Shown: positions 34,890 through 44,635, counted from the stretch's first letter. The stretch is 64,000 bases of DNA from Methylocystis sp. L43 (GCF_015709525.1 NZ_JADNRA010000025.1:49686-113685); one strand, 5' to 3'. The notes: generated from the letters alone by a model not told the origin. Numbers and translations: made by a program.

Positions 34890-37800
34890 GTGACCGATCG
34901 AGACGCGGCGAAAAATCCGCCCTGGCATGCAATTGCCGTCGACGAGACAATTCGTCGTCTCGAGAGCAATCCTTTGAAAGGGCTCGCGCGCGATGAGGCG
35001 GCCAGGCGCCTCGAGAAATATGGCCCGAACCGATTGCCTGAAGGATCGAAGCGCGGACCGCTGATGCGGTTCCTGCTGCAGTTTGACAATGTCCTTGTCT
35101 ATGTCCTGCTTGCCGCCGGCTTCATCAAGCTGATGCTCGGACTTTGGCTCGACGCGTCGATCATCACCGGCGTCGTCGTCATCAATGCGCTGCTCGGCTT
35201 TATCCAGGAAGGCAAGGCCGAAAAGGCGCTGGATTCAATCCGCAACATGCTTTCTTCCGAGGCTCGCACGTTGCGCGATGGCGAGACGCGCGTCGTCGCC
35301 GCGGAGGAACTCGTTCCAGGCGACGTCGTGCTTCTCGAATCAGGTGATCGCATACCCGCGGACATTCGCCTCATCGAGGTGAAAAACCTGCGAACGGACG
35401 AAGCCGCCCTGACGGGGGAGTCCGTGCCGGCGGACAAGTCGACGGACCTCACGCCGGAAAATTCGACGGTCGGAGATCGCGAGAACTTGGCGTTCTCAGG
35501 CACTCTGGTCGTCTCGGGTCGCGCCCTGGGGATCGTCGTCGGCACGGGCGCAGCGACGGAGCTCGGCCGCATCAATCAGATGCTGGCCGCGGTCAATGTG
35601 CTTGAAACGCCCCTGCTGCGCCAGATCAAAGAGTTCGGACACACGATCGCGAAAGTGATCGGCGTCATCAGCGTCCTGATCTTCGCCTATGGGCGATGGG
35701 TGCGTGACCTGCCGTTTGTCGAGGCTTTTCAAGCGGTAGTGGGCATCGCCGTCTCGGTGATCCCCGAAGGCTTGCCTGCGCTGATCACGATTACGATGGC
35801 GATCGGGGTGCAGCGTATGGCGCAGCGCAACGCCATCATCCGCCGACTTCCCGCAGTCGAAACGCTCGGATCCGTATCGAGAATTTGCTCCGACAAGACC
35901 GGCACGCTGACGCTCATGGAGATGATGGTCGCTTCGGCCGTCAGCGCGAATTCGCAATATCATGTCACGGGCGACGGCTATGCGAGCGAAGGCGAGGTGC
36001 TGCTCGACGGCGAGCCGGCAGGCCAAAGCGTTGTCCTCAAGCGCATGGCCATGGTTTCAGCGCTTTGCAACGACTCCGAGCTGCGCCAATCGGACGGCGT
36101 GTGGAAGGTCGAAGGCGACCCCACCGAGGCCGCGCTTTATCCTTTCGCCGCCAAACTGGGGTTCGACCGGCAAGCCGAAAGAGCGGGGCGGCGCAGGCTC
36201 GACGCGATACCCTTTGAGTCCGAACACAAATTCATGGCGACCTTGCATGAGGACGCGGGCGGCGGCCGCATGCTGCTCGTCAAGGGAGCCCCCGAAGTCA
36301 TTCTTGCGCACTGCAGCCGGCAGGAAACTGAAAGTGTTCCCGCGCCGCTGATGCGCGATTATTGGATGCAGGCGTCGGACCGGCTCGCGGCGCAGGGCGA
36401 ACGCGTGCTGGGACTAGCCTGGCTGCCCAATCCGCGTTTTGAGACAACGAGTCTGGCGCCCGAGGATTTGCCTCGCGACCTCATCCTTTTAGGGCTGGTC
36501 GGACTGATGGACCCGCCGCGCAAGGAAGCGGTCGAGGCCGTCGCCGAATGCCACAATGGCGGCATTCGGGTGACGATGATCACGGGCGATCACAAGATCA
36601 CTGCGGCGGCGATCGCCAAGATGCTCGGCATCGGCGACGGGAGAACCGCCGTCGCCGGCGCCGAAATCGAAGAGATGAACGACGCCGCGCTCCAGGAGAC
36701 GGTACGCAATGTTGACGTTTTCGCGCGCGCCAGCCCCGAGCACAAACTGCGGCTCGTGAAAGCGATTCAGGCGAACGGTCAGGTCGTGGCGATGACCGGC
36801 GACGGCGTTAATGATGCGCCGGCGCTCAAACGCGCCGATATTGGCGTGGCGATGGGCATCAAAGGCACCGAGGTCACGAAGGAAGCCGCGGCGATGGTGC
36901 TCGCCGACGACAATTTCGCGTCGATCACGGCGGCGGTTCGTGAGGGGCGGACGGTCTACAACAATATTGAAAAGGCGCTGCTTTTCATGTTGCCGACCAA
37001 CGTCGCCCAGGCGCTGGTCATTCTCGTCGCGATCGTCGTCGGATTCATCTTGCCGATCACGGCTCCGCAGATCCTTTGGGTCAACATGGTGACGTCGGTG
37101 GCGCTTGGGCTCGTCATCTCCTTCGAGCCGCACGAGATCGACGTGATGCAGCGTCCCCCGCGCGCGGTGTCGCGACCGATACTCGACGGCTTCGCGATAT
37201 GGCGAGTCATCTTTGTTGGTCTGGCGCTGCTTGTCCTCACCCTGTCGGCGTTCTTCTGGATGAAGTCGCAAGACGCCGCCGACGAACTTGCGCGCGCCGT
37301 TGCAGTCAATGCGCTCGTCATCGGCCAGGTCTTCTATCTGTTCAACAGCCGCTTCAAGACGGATTCGTCGCTGTCGATCGCCGCGCATCTTGGCAACCGC
37401 TATGTGCCGCTCGGCGTCGGCGCGGTTATCATTCTCCAGCTTCTGTTCACTTATGCGCCGCCGCTGCAGCGTTTGTTCGGCGCCGCCGCCATTCCCCTGA
37501 ATGTTTGGCCGTGGCTGTTTCTGGGCGGTTTTGTTTTCTTCCTCATCGTCGAGGCTGAAAAATTCGTCATTCGCGCCTTTCGGTCCAGGCGCGGCTCGTC
37601 GCCGGCCCCGGAACCGCCGGCCAGGCCCATTGCGCTGGACGTCCGGCAAGCCCTCGCGCAGGACGCATCGCGCAAGACTTCCAACGGATGGGGCAATTGG
37701 CAGGGCTTTCTGGGCGGACTCGCGGTGTTAGGTCTCATCGCCGGAGAAGTCTATGGTTTCCTGCATCGCAGCGACGCCGATCAACATGCGACCGACACGG

Positions 37801-38357
37801 TCGCCCAAAGCGCCGCGCTCCGCGAGGGGAAAGCGACGAAGACGACGGACGCGCCGAAGCCAGTGAATTTCGGCGCGCAGGTCTCGGGAACGATCGACTC
37901 GCTGCTCTGCGCGCCCAACGCGAAAGTTCAGGCGGGCCAGCTCTGCGGAAAGATTGATCCTCGGCCCTATGAGGCCGCGGCGGATCACGAGACGGCGGCT
38001 CTGGCGAAGGTCCAACTTCGTCGCGACAGGAGCGCAAGCGCGCTCTTGCGTGCGCAAAGAGATTTCGAGCGGACTCAGGACAGAAACGCGCGCGGCGCCA
38101 TTTCTCGCGCAGCGCTCGACAAATCACGCGCGGCTTACGAAAGCGCGAAGGCGCGGGTCGCCGCCGATGAAGCTGAAGTCGCTCGAATCGAAAAGGCGCT
38201 CGCCGCGGTGCGCAACGATCTTACTCTGACCGATATTGTTTCGCCGGTCGACGGCACGGTGATTTCGCGCAATGGCGAAGTCGGCCAGAAAATTGATGTC
38301 AATCAAGAGCCGCCGCTGTTCGTCGTCGCGCCAAGTTCAGGCGCGATGCGCGAATAA
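34890..38357 (+). CDS. P2-type cation ATPase fused to a half HlyD/MacA-like adaptor
   Basis: The 1155-residue protein has residues about 1-895 as a complete P2-type cation ATPase: TGES near 174, PEGLPA near 293, phosphorylation motif DKTGTLT with D335, MITGDH and TGDGVNDAPALKRAD. A linker and an extra membrane helix (about 940-958) lead to a HlyD-like segment: lipoyl half (VNFGAQVSGTIDSLL, about 992), a coiled-coil hairpin (1030-1100) and second lipoyl half (SPVDGTVISRNGEVG). It ends there without the beta-barrel and membrane-proximal domains. The start is GTG with GGGAG upstream. A P-type pump carrying its own adaptor tail is unusual; the ion is probably Ca2+, Mn2+ or a monovalent cation. 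Confidence 0.88.
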   Translation: MTDRDAAKNPPWHAIAVDETIRRLESNPLKGLARDEAARRLEKYGPNRLPEGSKRGPLMRFLLQFDNVLVYVLLAAGFIKLMLGLWLDASIITGVVVINALLGFIQEGKAEKALDSIRNMLSSEARTLRDGETRVVAAEELVPGDVVLLESGDRIPADIRLIEVKNLRTDEAALTGESVPADKSTDLTPENSTVGDRENLAFSGTLVVSGRALGIVVGTGAATELGRINQMLAAVNVLETPLLRQIKEFGHTIAKVIGVISVLIFAYGRWVRDLPFVEAFQAVVGIAVSVIPEGLPALITITMAIGVQRMAQRNAIIRRLPAVETLGSVSRICSDKTGTLTLMEMMVASAVSANSQYHVTGDGYASEGEVLLDGEPAGQSVVLKRMAMVSALCNDSELRQSDGVWKVEGDPTEAALYPFAAKLGFDRQAERAGRRRLDAIPFESEHKFMATLHEDAGGGRMLLVKGAPEVILAHCSRQETESVPAPLMRDYWMQASDRLAAQGERVLGLAWLPNPRFETTSLAPEDLPRDLILLGLVGLMDPPRKEAVEAVAECHNGGIRVTMITGDHKITAAAIAKMLGIGDGRTAVAGAEIEEMNDAALQETVRNVDVFARASPEHKLRLVKAIQANGQVVAMTGDGVNDAPALKRADIGVAMGIKGTEVTKEAAAMVLADDNFASITAAVREGRTVYNNIEKALLFMLPTNVAQALVILVAIVVGFILPITAPQILWVNMVTSVALGLVISFEPHEIDVMQRPPRAVSRPILDGFAIWRVIFVGLALLVLTLSAFFWMKSQDAADELARAVAVNALVIGQVFYLFNSRFKTDSSLSIAAHLGNRYVPLGVGAVIILQLLFTYAPPLQRLFGAAAIPLNVWPWLFLGGFVFFLIVEAEKFVIRAFRSRRGSSPAPEPPARPIALDVRQALAQDASRKTSNGWGNWQGFLGGLAVLGLIAGEVYGFLHRSDADQHATDTVAQSAALREGKATKTTDAPKPVNFGAQVSGTIDSLLCAPNAKVQAGQLCGKIDPRPYEAAADHETAALAKVQLRRDRSASALLRAQRDFERTQDRNARGAISRAALDKSRAAYESAKARVAADEAEVARIEKALAAVRNDLTLTDIVSPVDGTVISRNGEVGQKIDVNQEPPLFVVAPSSGAMRE

Positions 38358-38431
38358 GACAAGTAGGAAATCATTCGAGCATTGCGGCGCGGGTCGATGA
38401 GAGCCAATCGGATACAGGAGGGCAAAGCGCG

Positions 38432-38986
38432 ATGAGTGATCAGATGACCCCCCATGGCCGCGGATGAGGCGGATTCTTTCGCGCGCAAAGCGGAACGCTT
38501 GCGCAGCAAGCTGCCTATCTCGACGTGCTGCTTCTGGCGGTGCTGGGAGTGGCCTACACCAGCATCACCGGCAACCCTTTGACGGATATTGGGAGTTCCT
38601 GGCGTTGGCGGTTGGCGCCGCGTGCGTCTTCATTGGTTGGCGCCAAACCAAAGACAAGCACGCACGCAAGCAGATCGTTGTGACGCAGACTCTGCATTGG
38701 ATGGCGTTCCTCATCGCGATGAATATCGTTCTGTGGCCGTCGGTGAACACCTTCTTGAACGGTCCCGCGACGGGGCTTGCGCTCATGCTGCTCCTCGCGC
38801 GGGAACATTCGTCGCCGGCGTTCATGTCTCGGTCGCATCGCAATTCTCGGGGTGCTTTGGCCCTGACTGTGCCGGCGATCGCCTGGCTAAAAAAAGTCGG
38901 CGCTGCTGATCGCGCTCATTGGGCTGGTGATTGGCGGACTGGCGGTCCTTTTCCGGCCTCAGTCGACCAATAACGACCTGACGTGA
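38432..38986 (+). pseudogene. Decayed conserved membrane protein gene
   Basis: A good RBS (AGGAGGG) and ATG open a frame that runs MSDQMTPHGR and then shifts repeatedly. Successive frames give AAYLDVLLLAVLGVAYTSIT, YWEFLALAVGAACVFIGWRQ, NTFLNGPATGLALML, GTFVAGVHVS, ALTVPAIAWLKK and SALLIALIGLVIGGLAVLFR, ending at a TGA at 38984. Together these make one small four-helix membrane protein interrupted by about five single-base shifts. The gene directly upstream is intact over 3.4 kb, so this is local decay rather than general sequence error. Confidence 0.65.
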
Positions 38987-39098
38987 TGCAAGGCGAGCCT
39001 TTATACTAATTCGTTTAGGACAAAGGGCGATGGCGCCGACGCGGCGCTTATGGAAATGTCGAGCAAGCCGGCTGCAGCTGGCGATATAGGGAGCGAAC

Positions 39099-39584
39099 AT
39101 GTCCGATCTCGTTGTCATCGTTTATCCTACCGAAGCCAAGGCCGAGGGAATGCGCCAGAAGGTGTTGCAGCTTCAGAAGGAATATTTGATCGAGCTCGGC
39201 GACGCCGCCATCGCCGTCAAGCAAGCCGACGGCAACGTCAAGCTCAATCAGCTTTTCAACACGACGGCGGCCGGAGCGGTCTCAGGGAGTTTTTGGGGCC
39301 TGTTGATCGGCGTGATTTTCCTCAACCCGCTTCTCGGCGTCGCGCTTGGCGCCGCCTCTGGAGCCGTCAGCGGCGCTCTCACCGATTACGGCATCAACAA
39401 CGACTTTATGAAGCAACTTTCCGAGACGCTGCAGCCCGGCAATGCGGCCCTGTTCCTCTTGATCAAGAAGGTCACTGGCGACAAAGTGTTGGAAGCCGTG
39501 AAGGGCACAGGCGGAACAGTGCTCAAGACGTCGCTCGACGACAGCAAGGAAAAGGCGCTGCGAGAAGCGCTTGCCGCGAGCTGA
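39099..39584 (+). CDS. DUF1269 family membrane protein
   Basis: The 161-residue protein starts with SDLVVIVYPTEAKAEGMRQK and has LQKEYLIELGDAAIAVKQ. A Gly-rich membrane hairpin follows (SFWGLLIGVIFLNPLLGVAL plus GAASGAVSGALTDYGI) and then a second soluble half. This is the DUF1269 layout, with a glycine-zipper-like hairpin. AGGGAG precedes the ATG. A paralogue lies 2 kb away on the other strand. DUF1269 genes are often in stress clusters; the molecular role is unknown. Confidence 0.88.
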   Translation: MSDLVVIVYPTEAKAEGMRQKVLQLQKEYLIELGDAAIAVKQADGNVKLNQLFNTTAAGAVSGSFWGLLIGVIFLNPLLGVALGAASGAVSGALTDYGINNDFMKQLSETLQPGNAALFLLIKKVTGDKVLEAVKGTGGTVLKTSLDDSKEKALREALAAS

Positions 39585-40001
39585 AGGTTGAGCAACGCAG
39601 TCGGCCGACTGGGGCGCTGTGCGTTACGTGCTTTCGATGGCTCTACTGGCGATCGTGTGACTCATTGGGCCATCTCGCCCTTTGTGTTCTACAACGCACC
39701 TCATTCAACGGGCGCTCAATTGACCTGCAAGGCATCATCAGTCCGAATGCTGATGCCTGAAACTGTATCGTCACACTGCGAGCCTAAAGGACGAACGGAG
39801 CCTCCGCCGCTTGTTTCCAAAGTGTGGCGTTGGCGCCTCTGACGACCGCTGCCACTGGGCGACAGCTGGTCCATGGACCGATGACATTAAACTTCCGCAG
39901 CGAGGGTCTGTCTGATCGAGCTATCCGACGTTTCTTGGCGGCAATTGTTTCAGCTTCTGTGAATTACGGCGGGTCAACGATCGAGACGTTAGGGGGACGA
40001 G
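39585..40001. other. Gap of about 420 bases without a supported gene
   Basis: Between the DUF1269 gene and the AI-2E permease the frames are short. A single stretch (RYVLSMALLAIV near 39620) looks like the start of a small signal peptide but stops at once. No RNA or terminator was found. Confidence 0.45.
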
Positions 40002-41060
40002 ATGGACAACAAAATCGTGAGCATTATGGCGGCGCTCGTCATAGCGATCGTAGTGCTTGCAGTGTCTTCCATGGCCCAGGCGGTCTTCGAGCCGGTGATC
40101 TTCGCGATATTCATCATTGCGTTAATTTGGCCGCTGCAGAAAGAGCTCCAATCCAGAATGCCAAGAGCTTTGGCGCTGCTGGCCACCATTGTCGTGACAT
40201 TGGGCGTCGTTGTCGCGCTTACCTCGATGGTCATATGGGGAGGCGGCGAGATCGCCGATTGGATCAGGCAGAATCTGTCAAAGATCGAGGCGACGTTCCG
40301 CAACTCAACGAAGTGGCTTGAAGAGCACGACATATTCGTCATGTCGCACGTGACCGAAAATTTCAACACGGCGTGGTTGGTCGGCTTCCTGAAAACAGTC
40401 GCTACGAGGGTCAATGTTCTCGTCGGCTTCTCTCTTCTGGTCTTCATATTCCTGCTTATGGGCCTCGCCGAGACTGAGGATTTCCAAGTCCATATCGCCG
40501 GCTTGAAAGACGAAGAAACAAGTCGCCGCCTGTTGAGAGCGAGTCAGTTGATCGGGGCGAAGTTCCGCAAATATATGCTCGTGCGCACAATCGCGAGCGT
40601 TGCGACTGGCGTCGCCGTCAGCGTTTTCGCGCTGCTCATGGGTCTTGAACTTGCGGCCGCATGGGGAATCCTGGCGTTTGCGCTCAACTATCTGCCGTAT
40701 ATCGGATCACTGGTCGTTACCGTCTTTCCAGCGCTGTTTGCTTTCGTTCAATTCGATTCTTGGCAAACTGCGGTTTTCGTGTTGTTAGCGCTCGCCGTCA
40801 TTCAGTTCGTCATTGGAAGCTATCTCGAGCCGCTCATTTCAGGTTCGGCATTGGCGATTTCACCTTCCGTCGTGACGTTCGCCGTCGTTCTTTGGACCTT
40901 CTTGTGGGGCGTTCCCGGAGCTTTCATCGGCGTTCCCCTGGCGATCGCGTTTCTCACGCTCTGCGCGCAATTTCCGTCGACTCAGTGGATCGCCACGATG
41001 TTTTCTGGAGCGCCGCGCACCCAGACGCCGGCCCCAAGCCCTGCGGAAACAGCGCTCTAG
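40002..41060 (+). CDS. AI-2E family transporter (PerM/YdiK-like)
   Basis: The 352-residue protein has about eight membrane segments and family blocks such as ALIWPLQKELQ, LVRTIASVATGVAVSVFALL, ALNYLPYIGSLVVTVFPALF and the C-terminal GVPGAFIGVPLAIAFL. The family includes exporters of autoinducer-2 and Na+(Li+)/H+ antiporters, so substrate is uncertain. GGGGG precedes the ATG closely. An internal fragment of this gene has been copied to 24778-24878. Confidence 0.9.
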   Translation: MDNKIVSIMAALVIAIVVLAVSSMAQAVFEPVIFAIFIIALIWPLQKELQSRMPRALALLATIVVTLGVVVALTSMVIWGGGEIADWIRQNLSKIEATFRNSTKWLEEHDIFVMSHVTENFNTAWLVGFLKTVATRVNVLVGFSLLVFIFLLMGLAETEDFQVHIAGLKDEETSRRLLRASQLIGAKFRKYMLVRTIASVATGVAVSVFALLMGLELAAAWGILAFALNYLPYIGSLVVTVFPALFAFVQFDSWQTAVFVLLALAVIQFVIGSYLEPLISGSALAISPSVVTFAVVLWTFLWGVPGAFIGVPLAIAFLTLCAQFPSTQWIATMFSGAPRTQTPAPSPAETAL

Positions 41061-41276
41061 TGAACGCAGACTCTCGATAGCATACATTAAAAATACTCAG
41101 TTGCTGTCGGAAGCGAATGGGTAAGTTGGATCGACTGGATCGGTGATCGGAGTAATCGCATCCAACTCTGACCGCCGAGCCGCCGCGGCCAAAGCGAAAA
41201 AAGTCTTCGCCGTAAGCAGTCCGTGCGCGTCATGAAGAAAAACCTCGCGCCGGTTGGTCATGTCGGCGCGACGAGA

Positions 41277-41314
41277 ACGCCCCGATCTTGGATGTGACGG
41301 CGGGGCGTTTTTTT
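41277..41314 (+). terminator. Intrinsic terminator
   Basis: An 8-bp stem ACGCCCCG/CGGGGCGT with a 16-nt loop is followed by a T7 run. It lies about 215 bases beyond the AI-2E gene. The stem, much of the loop (TGGATGT.ACGG) and the T run recur at 59639-59674. Confidence 0.8.
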
Positions 41315-41342
41315 GTTGGGCTTACCTTTTGGCGCGGGTCGT

Positions 41343-41855
41343 CTACGAGGCCTGGCCCAATACCGCCCTTAGTTTGGCTTCTTGCTCGTTTGAGAGTGAG
41401 GTTTTCAAGATACGCGGCTTATAGCGCTCAATTTCTGGGAGCACCTTGTCCTCGGTGAAGCTCTTGAAGAGGATGAACAGCGCCGAGGATCCGGCGGGAA
41501 TAGTCTCACCTAGCTTCTGAATGAAATCGTCCTTGATGCCGTAGTCGACGAGCTGGCCCGCAAGGGCGCCGGAACCAGCGCCGACAATGGCGCCAACAGC
41601 CATGCCAGCAAGGGGATTGAGAAAAAGAAAGCCTACCAGCGTGCCTAACAAGGCCCCTCTCGTCCCGCCGGTCGTGGCTCCGAGAGCCGTGAGGTTAACG
41701 GCTTGCTTAATATGAATCTTTCCATCGGAATCACGCTCGACGACACATGCGTCTTCAAGATCGATTAGATATTCCTTTTGCAGCGAGCGCAATTTGTTCA
41801 GGACCTCGTCGGCGGTATGAACGCCATCAAAGTCAAATACAACCAAATTGCTCAT
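41343..41855 (-). CDS. DUF1269 family membrane protein, second copy
   Basis: The 170-residue protein parallels the one at 39099: SNLVVFDFDGVHTADEVLNK, LQKEYLIDLEDACVV, a glycine-rich membrane hairpin (LVGFLFLNPLAGMAVGAIVG) and a C-terminal half with KTSLSNEQEAKLR. The ATG at 41855 has GGGAGGAG immediately upstream; the frame continues to 41969 without support. The two copies face each other around the AI-2E gene, and overall identity is moderate, so the duplication is old. Confidence 0.88.
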   Translation of the reverse strand: MSNLVVFDFDGVHTADEVLNKLRSLQKEYLIDLEDACVVERDSDGKIHIKQAVNLTALGATTGGTRGALLGTLVGFLFLNPLAGMAVGAIVGAGSGALAGQLVDYGIKDDFIQKLGETIPAGSSALFILFKSFTEDKVLPEIERYKPRILKTSLSNEQEAKLRAVLGQAS

Positions 41856-42087
41856 ATCACTCCTCCCTGAGGTTAGCAGAGCCTCGAATGGCGCAAATGA
41901 AGGCGCTATGTTCAAGCAGTGCGGTTGATTGCTTGACCAAACTGTCCGCACAGGACGGTAGCATAGCATTAACTTCGCGACGAGACTGGCAAAAGGCTGG
42001 AGTCAGGCAGCATGCTGAAACTCGCTATGTTTGCGCCGCGTCCTTTCTACTGGCTTCTGCAGACCGCAGTAGCGTTCGGGAATTCGA

Positions 42088-42487
42088 TTGAGAAGAGCGG
42101 GTCCGGACGTGAAGCATCAGCTGAGGGCCTCACCCCAGAGCATCGGCGCTGGCGCACAGGCGTTGGCCGCATGGCTCGACGTCGCCAAGGATCCAATGAG
42201 CGCGGTCCCGATGCATTTTCGACGACATCTCTTCATTTGCGTCGCAAGTCGCTGCAGATCGAAAGGCCAAACGCGAAAAACTCCTGGAGGCGATCGCGCG
42301 GCAACAGACGACGGTGGCGACTGGAGATGAGCGAATGGAAGCATTGCGGTCAGCGGATCGCGCGCTCTATCATTCTTGGCGATTTATCGACTCGCTGCGG
42401 ATCGCTCGCAGTCGTAAGTCATGGCTTCAGCCCCCGCGATTTCCTTCCCTCGAGAAAAAACGCATGTCATTGACCAGCGGGTTCTGA
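42088..42487 (+). pseudogene. Possible frameshifted helical protein gene
   Basis: Two frames with strong coding bias adjoin: AGAQALAAWLDVAKDPMSAV up to about 42220, then after an apparent extra T a second frame with FASQVAADRKAKREKLLEAI, RMEALRSADRALYHSWRFID and a stop at 42485. Together they make a charged helical protein. No clear start or family is recognised. It could equally be chance open frames in GC-rich DNA. Confidence 0.3.
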
Positions 42488-42525
42488 AAAGCGGTGACAC
42501 GAATTGAATACTCGGGACCAGGCAG

Positions 42526-43413
42526 ATGGCGCGGATCAAAATTGTCCATACGACTGAATACACCTACCGCAATCCGGTCGGCCTCCTGCGTCACCGGCTG
42601 ATGTTGCGGCCCGATGACAGCCATGATCTACGCCTCCTCAAGACCGAACTCGAGGTTGATCCCGCTCCTGCCAACACACTTTGGAAACACGACGTCTTCA
42701 ACAATTCCGTGTGCTTCTTTGAATGGCCTGAGACGCTGCGGACTACGCGGCTGGCGATCGTATCGACGCTGGATCTCTTGCACCATCCAGAAGGTCAACC
42801 GCTGCCGCACTACAGTCTTGATCCCGGCGCAGAGACTTTTCCCTTCTCCTATGCGCAGAACGAGACTCCTGACCTCGCACTACTCGCCGAACGGCAGATG
42901 CCGGACCCAGACCATAAGGTCGACGCCTGGGCTCAACGCATCGTCGCTGACTCCGGCGCCACTGAAACATTGAAGGTGCTGGAGGCGATGACGCAGGCCA
43001 TCAAGGAGGAGTTCCGCTATGACGCCCGCTATGAGGAGGGTACGCAGACGGCGGCCCAGACCGTAGAGCTCGGCTCCGGCACGTGCCGCGACTTCGCCGT
43101 GCTGATGATGGAGGCTCTGCGCAGCTACGGCATCGCGACGCGCTTCGTCACAGGCTATCTTTATGACGATACATCGGGCGAGACCCGCGGCGGCGGAAGC
43201 ACGCATGCCTGGTGCGGCGTCTATTTGCCCGGCGCTGGCTGGGTCGAATACGACCCGACCAACGGTCTGATTGCCGGCGCGAACCTGATACGCGTCGGCG
43301 TAACCCGCGAGGCCGCCCAAGCCATCCCCATCTCTGGCGGATTCGTTGGCAGTGAAGACGACACGATAGGCATGCATGTCGATGTGTCGGTCAGCGCGGT
43401 GCCGATACGATGA
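42526..43413 (+). CDS. Transglutaminase-like cysteine protease-fold protein
   Basis: The 295-residue protein has the N-terminal bacterial transglutaminase domain (VHTTEYTYRNPVGLLRHRLM) and a catalytic core with Cys in GSGTCRDFAVLMMEALR, His in STHAWCGVYLPG and Asp in WVEYDPTNG. Such proteins hydrolyse or cross-link peptides; substrates are mostly unknown. No signal peptide is visible. It stands between eroded segments and appears intact. Confidence 0.9.
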   Translation: MARIKIVHTTEYTYRNPVGLLRHRLMLRPDDSHDLRLLKTELEVDPAPANTLWKHDVFNNSVCFFEWPETLRTTRLAIVSTLDLLHHPEGQPLPHYSLDPGAETFPFSYAQNETPDLALLAERQMPDPDHKVDAWAQRIVADSGATETLKVLEAMTQAIKEEFRYDARYEEGTQTAAQTVELGSGTCRDFAVLMMEALRSYGIATRFVTGYLYDDTSGETRGGGSTHAWCGVYLPGAGWVEYDPTNGLIAGANLIRVGVTREAAQAIPISGGFVGSEDDTIGMHVDVSVSAVPIR

Positions 43414-43528
43414 ACTGTCGGCGAGGGGCGGTTCACCTGTTGACGAACCGGACACGAACTTCGACCCCCAAGAGGCTGTTCGCCTGGCGCCCCTTATGTA
43501 TCGACCGGTTGTCTGACACCGTCGGAGG

Positions 43529-44065
43529 TGGGTGCTCGAGGTGGATTCTTCGGTCGACAACATGCGTCGCTTGATCAAGCGCATTACCGCCAAGCACGCG
43601 CAGGCGCATTTTTGTTATGAGGCAGGACCGACCGGCTATGGCCTGCACCGACTCATCGTTTCAATGGGGTTCCCTTGCTCCGTGGTGGCGCCCTCTCTCA
43701 TTCCGCGTAAGCCGGGCGATCGGGTCAAGACCAACCATCGCGACGCGGTCGCGCTCGCTAAGCTGCTTCGGGCCGGCGAACTGACGGCTGTTTGGGTTCC
43801 GGACGAAAGCCATGAAGCGATGCGCGATCTCCTGCGCGCAAGAGCCGCCGCTGTTGAAACGCTGTGTGTGCATCGTCAACAAGTGAGCGCATTCTTGCTC
43901 CGGCGCGGTCGGATCTTTCCGCGCAAGACCGCTTGGGGCGCTCGTCATCTTCGCTGGCTGCAACAACAAAAATTTGATCATCCGGCTCATCAGATGCGCT
44001 GCAGGAGATGGTCGAAGGCGTGAGAATCTCCAAAGAGCGCGTGGAGCTGCTAGCTTTCAGTGTCC
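43529..44065 (+). pseudogene. IS110-family transposase remnant
   Basis: Codons from 43529 read DSSVDNMRRLIKRI, CYEAGPTGYGLHRLI and KTNHRDAVALAKLLRAGELT, the N-terminal RuvC-like DEDD domain of IS110 transposases. A frameshift near 43997 leads to LQEMVEGVRISKERVELL, which continues the alignment. The first approximately 40 residues and the whole C-terminal Tnp20 domain are missing. Confidence 0.75.
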
Positions 44066-44192
44066 AGACTCATTCACAGCCAGAAGGCGACGGCGGCGGC
44101 GAGGCGAGCCATCTTCTACATGCTTGCGGCAGCCTGCGTGTTGCTTCAATCGTCGTCCTGAAGCAAGCTGCGGCAGCATGGGAGATTTCAAC

Positions 44193-44543
44193 ATGAAACA
44201 TGTGATGGTCGCGCTGATTCTGTCTTCAGTTCCCGTGACGGCGGCCGTGGCCCAGTTTACCGGTCCCTCTGCCGCAACCAGCAGCCGGCCAAGCGCCGTC
44301 GCTGCGGTTTCGCGAGTCCGCCCCGGCAGCTATGTCACCCTGAAGGGGAACATCGTCTCGCACCAACGATCGGACTATTTCCTCTTCCGCGACGCAACGG
44401 GAGACATCCGCGTCGAGATCAGCTCGCCTGTCTTCGCCGGTCGAGCGGTCACGCCGGAAACGCGCGTCCGTCTGGTGGGCGAAGTCGATGTCGGCCTCGC
44501 CGGCCGCTATGTCTGGATCCAGTCACTGGAAATCCTGCCGTAG
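44193..44543 (+). CDS. Periplasmic YgiW/NirD-like OB-fold protein
   Basis: The 116-residue protein has a signal peptide (MKHVMVALILSSVPVTAAVA) and a BOF/OB-fold domain with YVTLKGNIVSHQRSDYFLFR, DATGDIRVEIS and VRLVGEVDVG. Relatives (YgiW, YdeI, VisP) are periplasmic stress-tolerance proteins. The ATG at 44193 has GGGAG 8 bases upstream. It is sandwiched between IS110 and IS5/integrase relics yet intact. Confidence 0.82.
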   Translation: MKHVMVALILSSVPVTAAVAQFTGPSAATSSRPSAVAAVSRVRPGSYVTLKGNIVSHQRSDYFLFRDATGDIRVEISSPVFAGRAVTPETRVRLVGEVDVGLAGRYVWIQSLEILP

Positions 44544-44551
44544 GGCCCAGC

Positions 44552-44635
44552 TCATAGCCAATAGCTGACGGTTGCAGCGATGCAGACGGCGGCGAGGAAG
44601 TTTGCGGGGTTTCGATCGTAGCGCGATCGCGGGAA
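44552..44635 (-). pseudogene. IS5-family transposase C-terminal scrap
   Basis: The minus strand ends with SRYDRNPANFLAAVCIAATV then SYWL and a stop, the typical tail of IS5-family transposases. It is fused to the integrase relic upstream, so the IS tail replaced the integrase catalytic domain. Confidence 0.55.

Noticed and set aside
36489..37649. 386-codon frame antisense to the P-type ATPase
   Set aside because: Typical reverse-strand shadow of GC-rich coding DNA with no recognisable domain.
41125..41160. GGATCG-rich stretch as a possible left copy of the dusA attachment core
   Set aside because: Similarity to the dusA 5' end is short and broken; not enough to call an att site.
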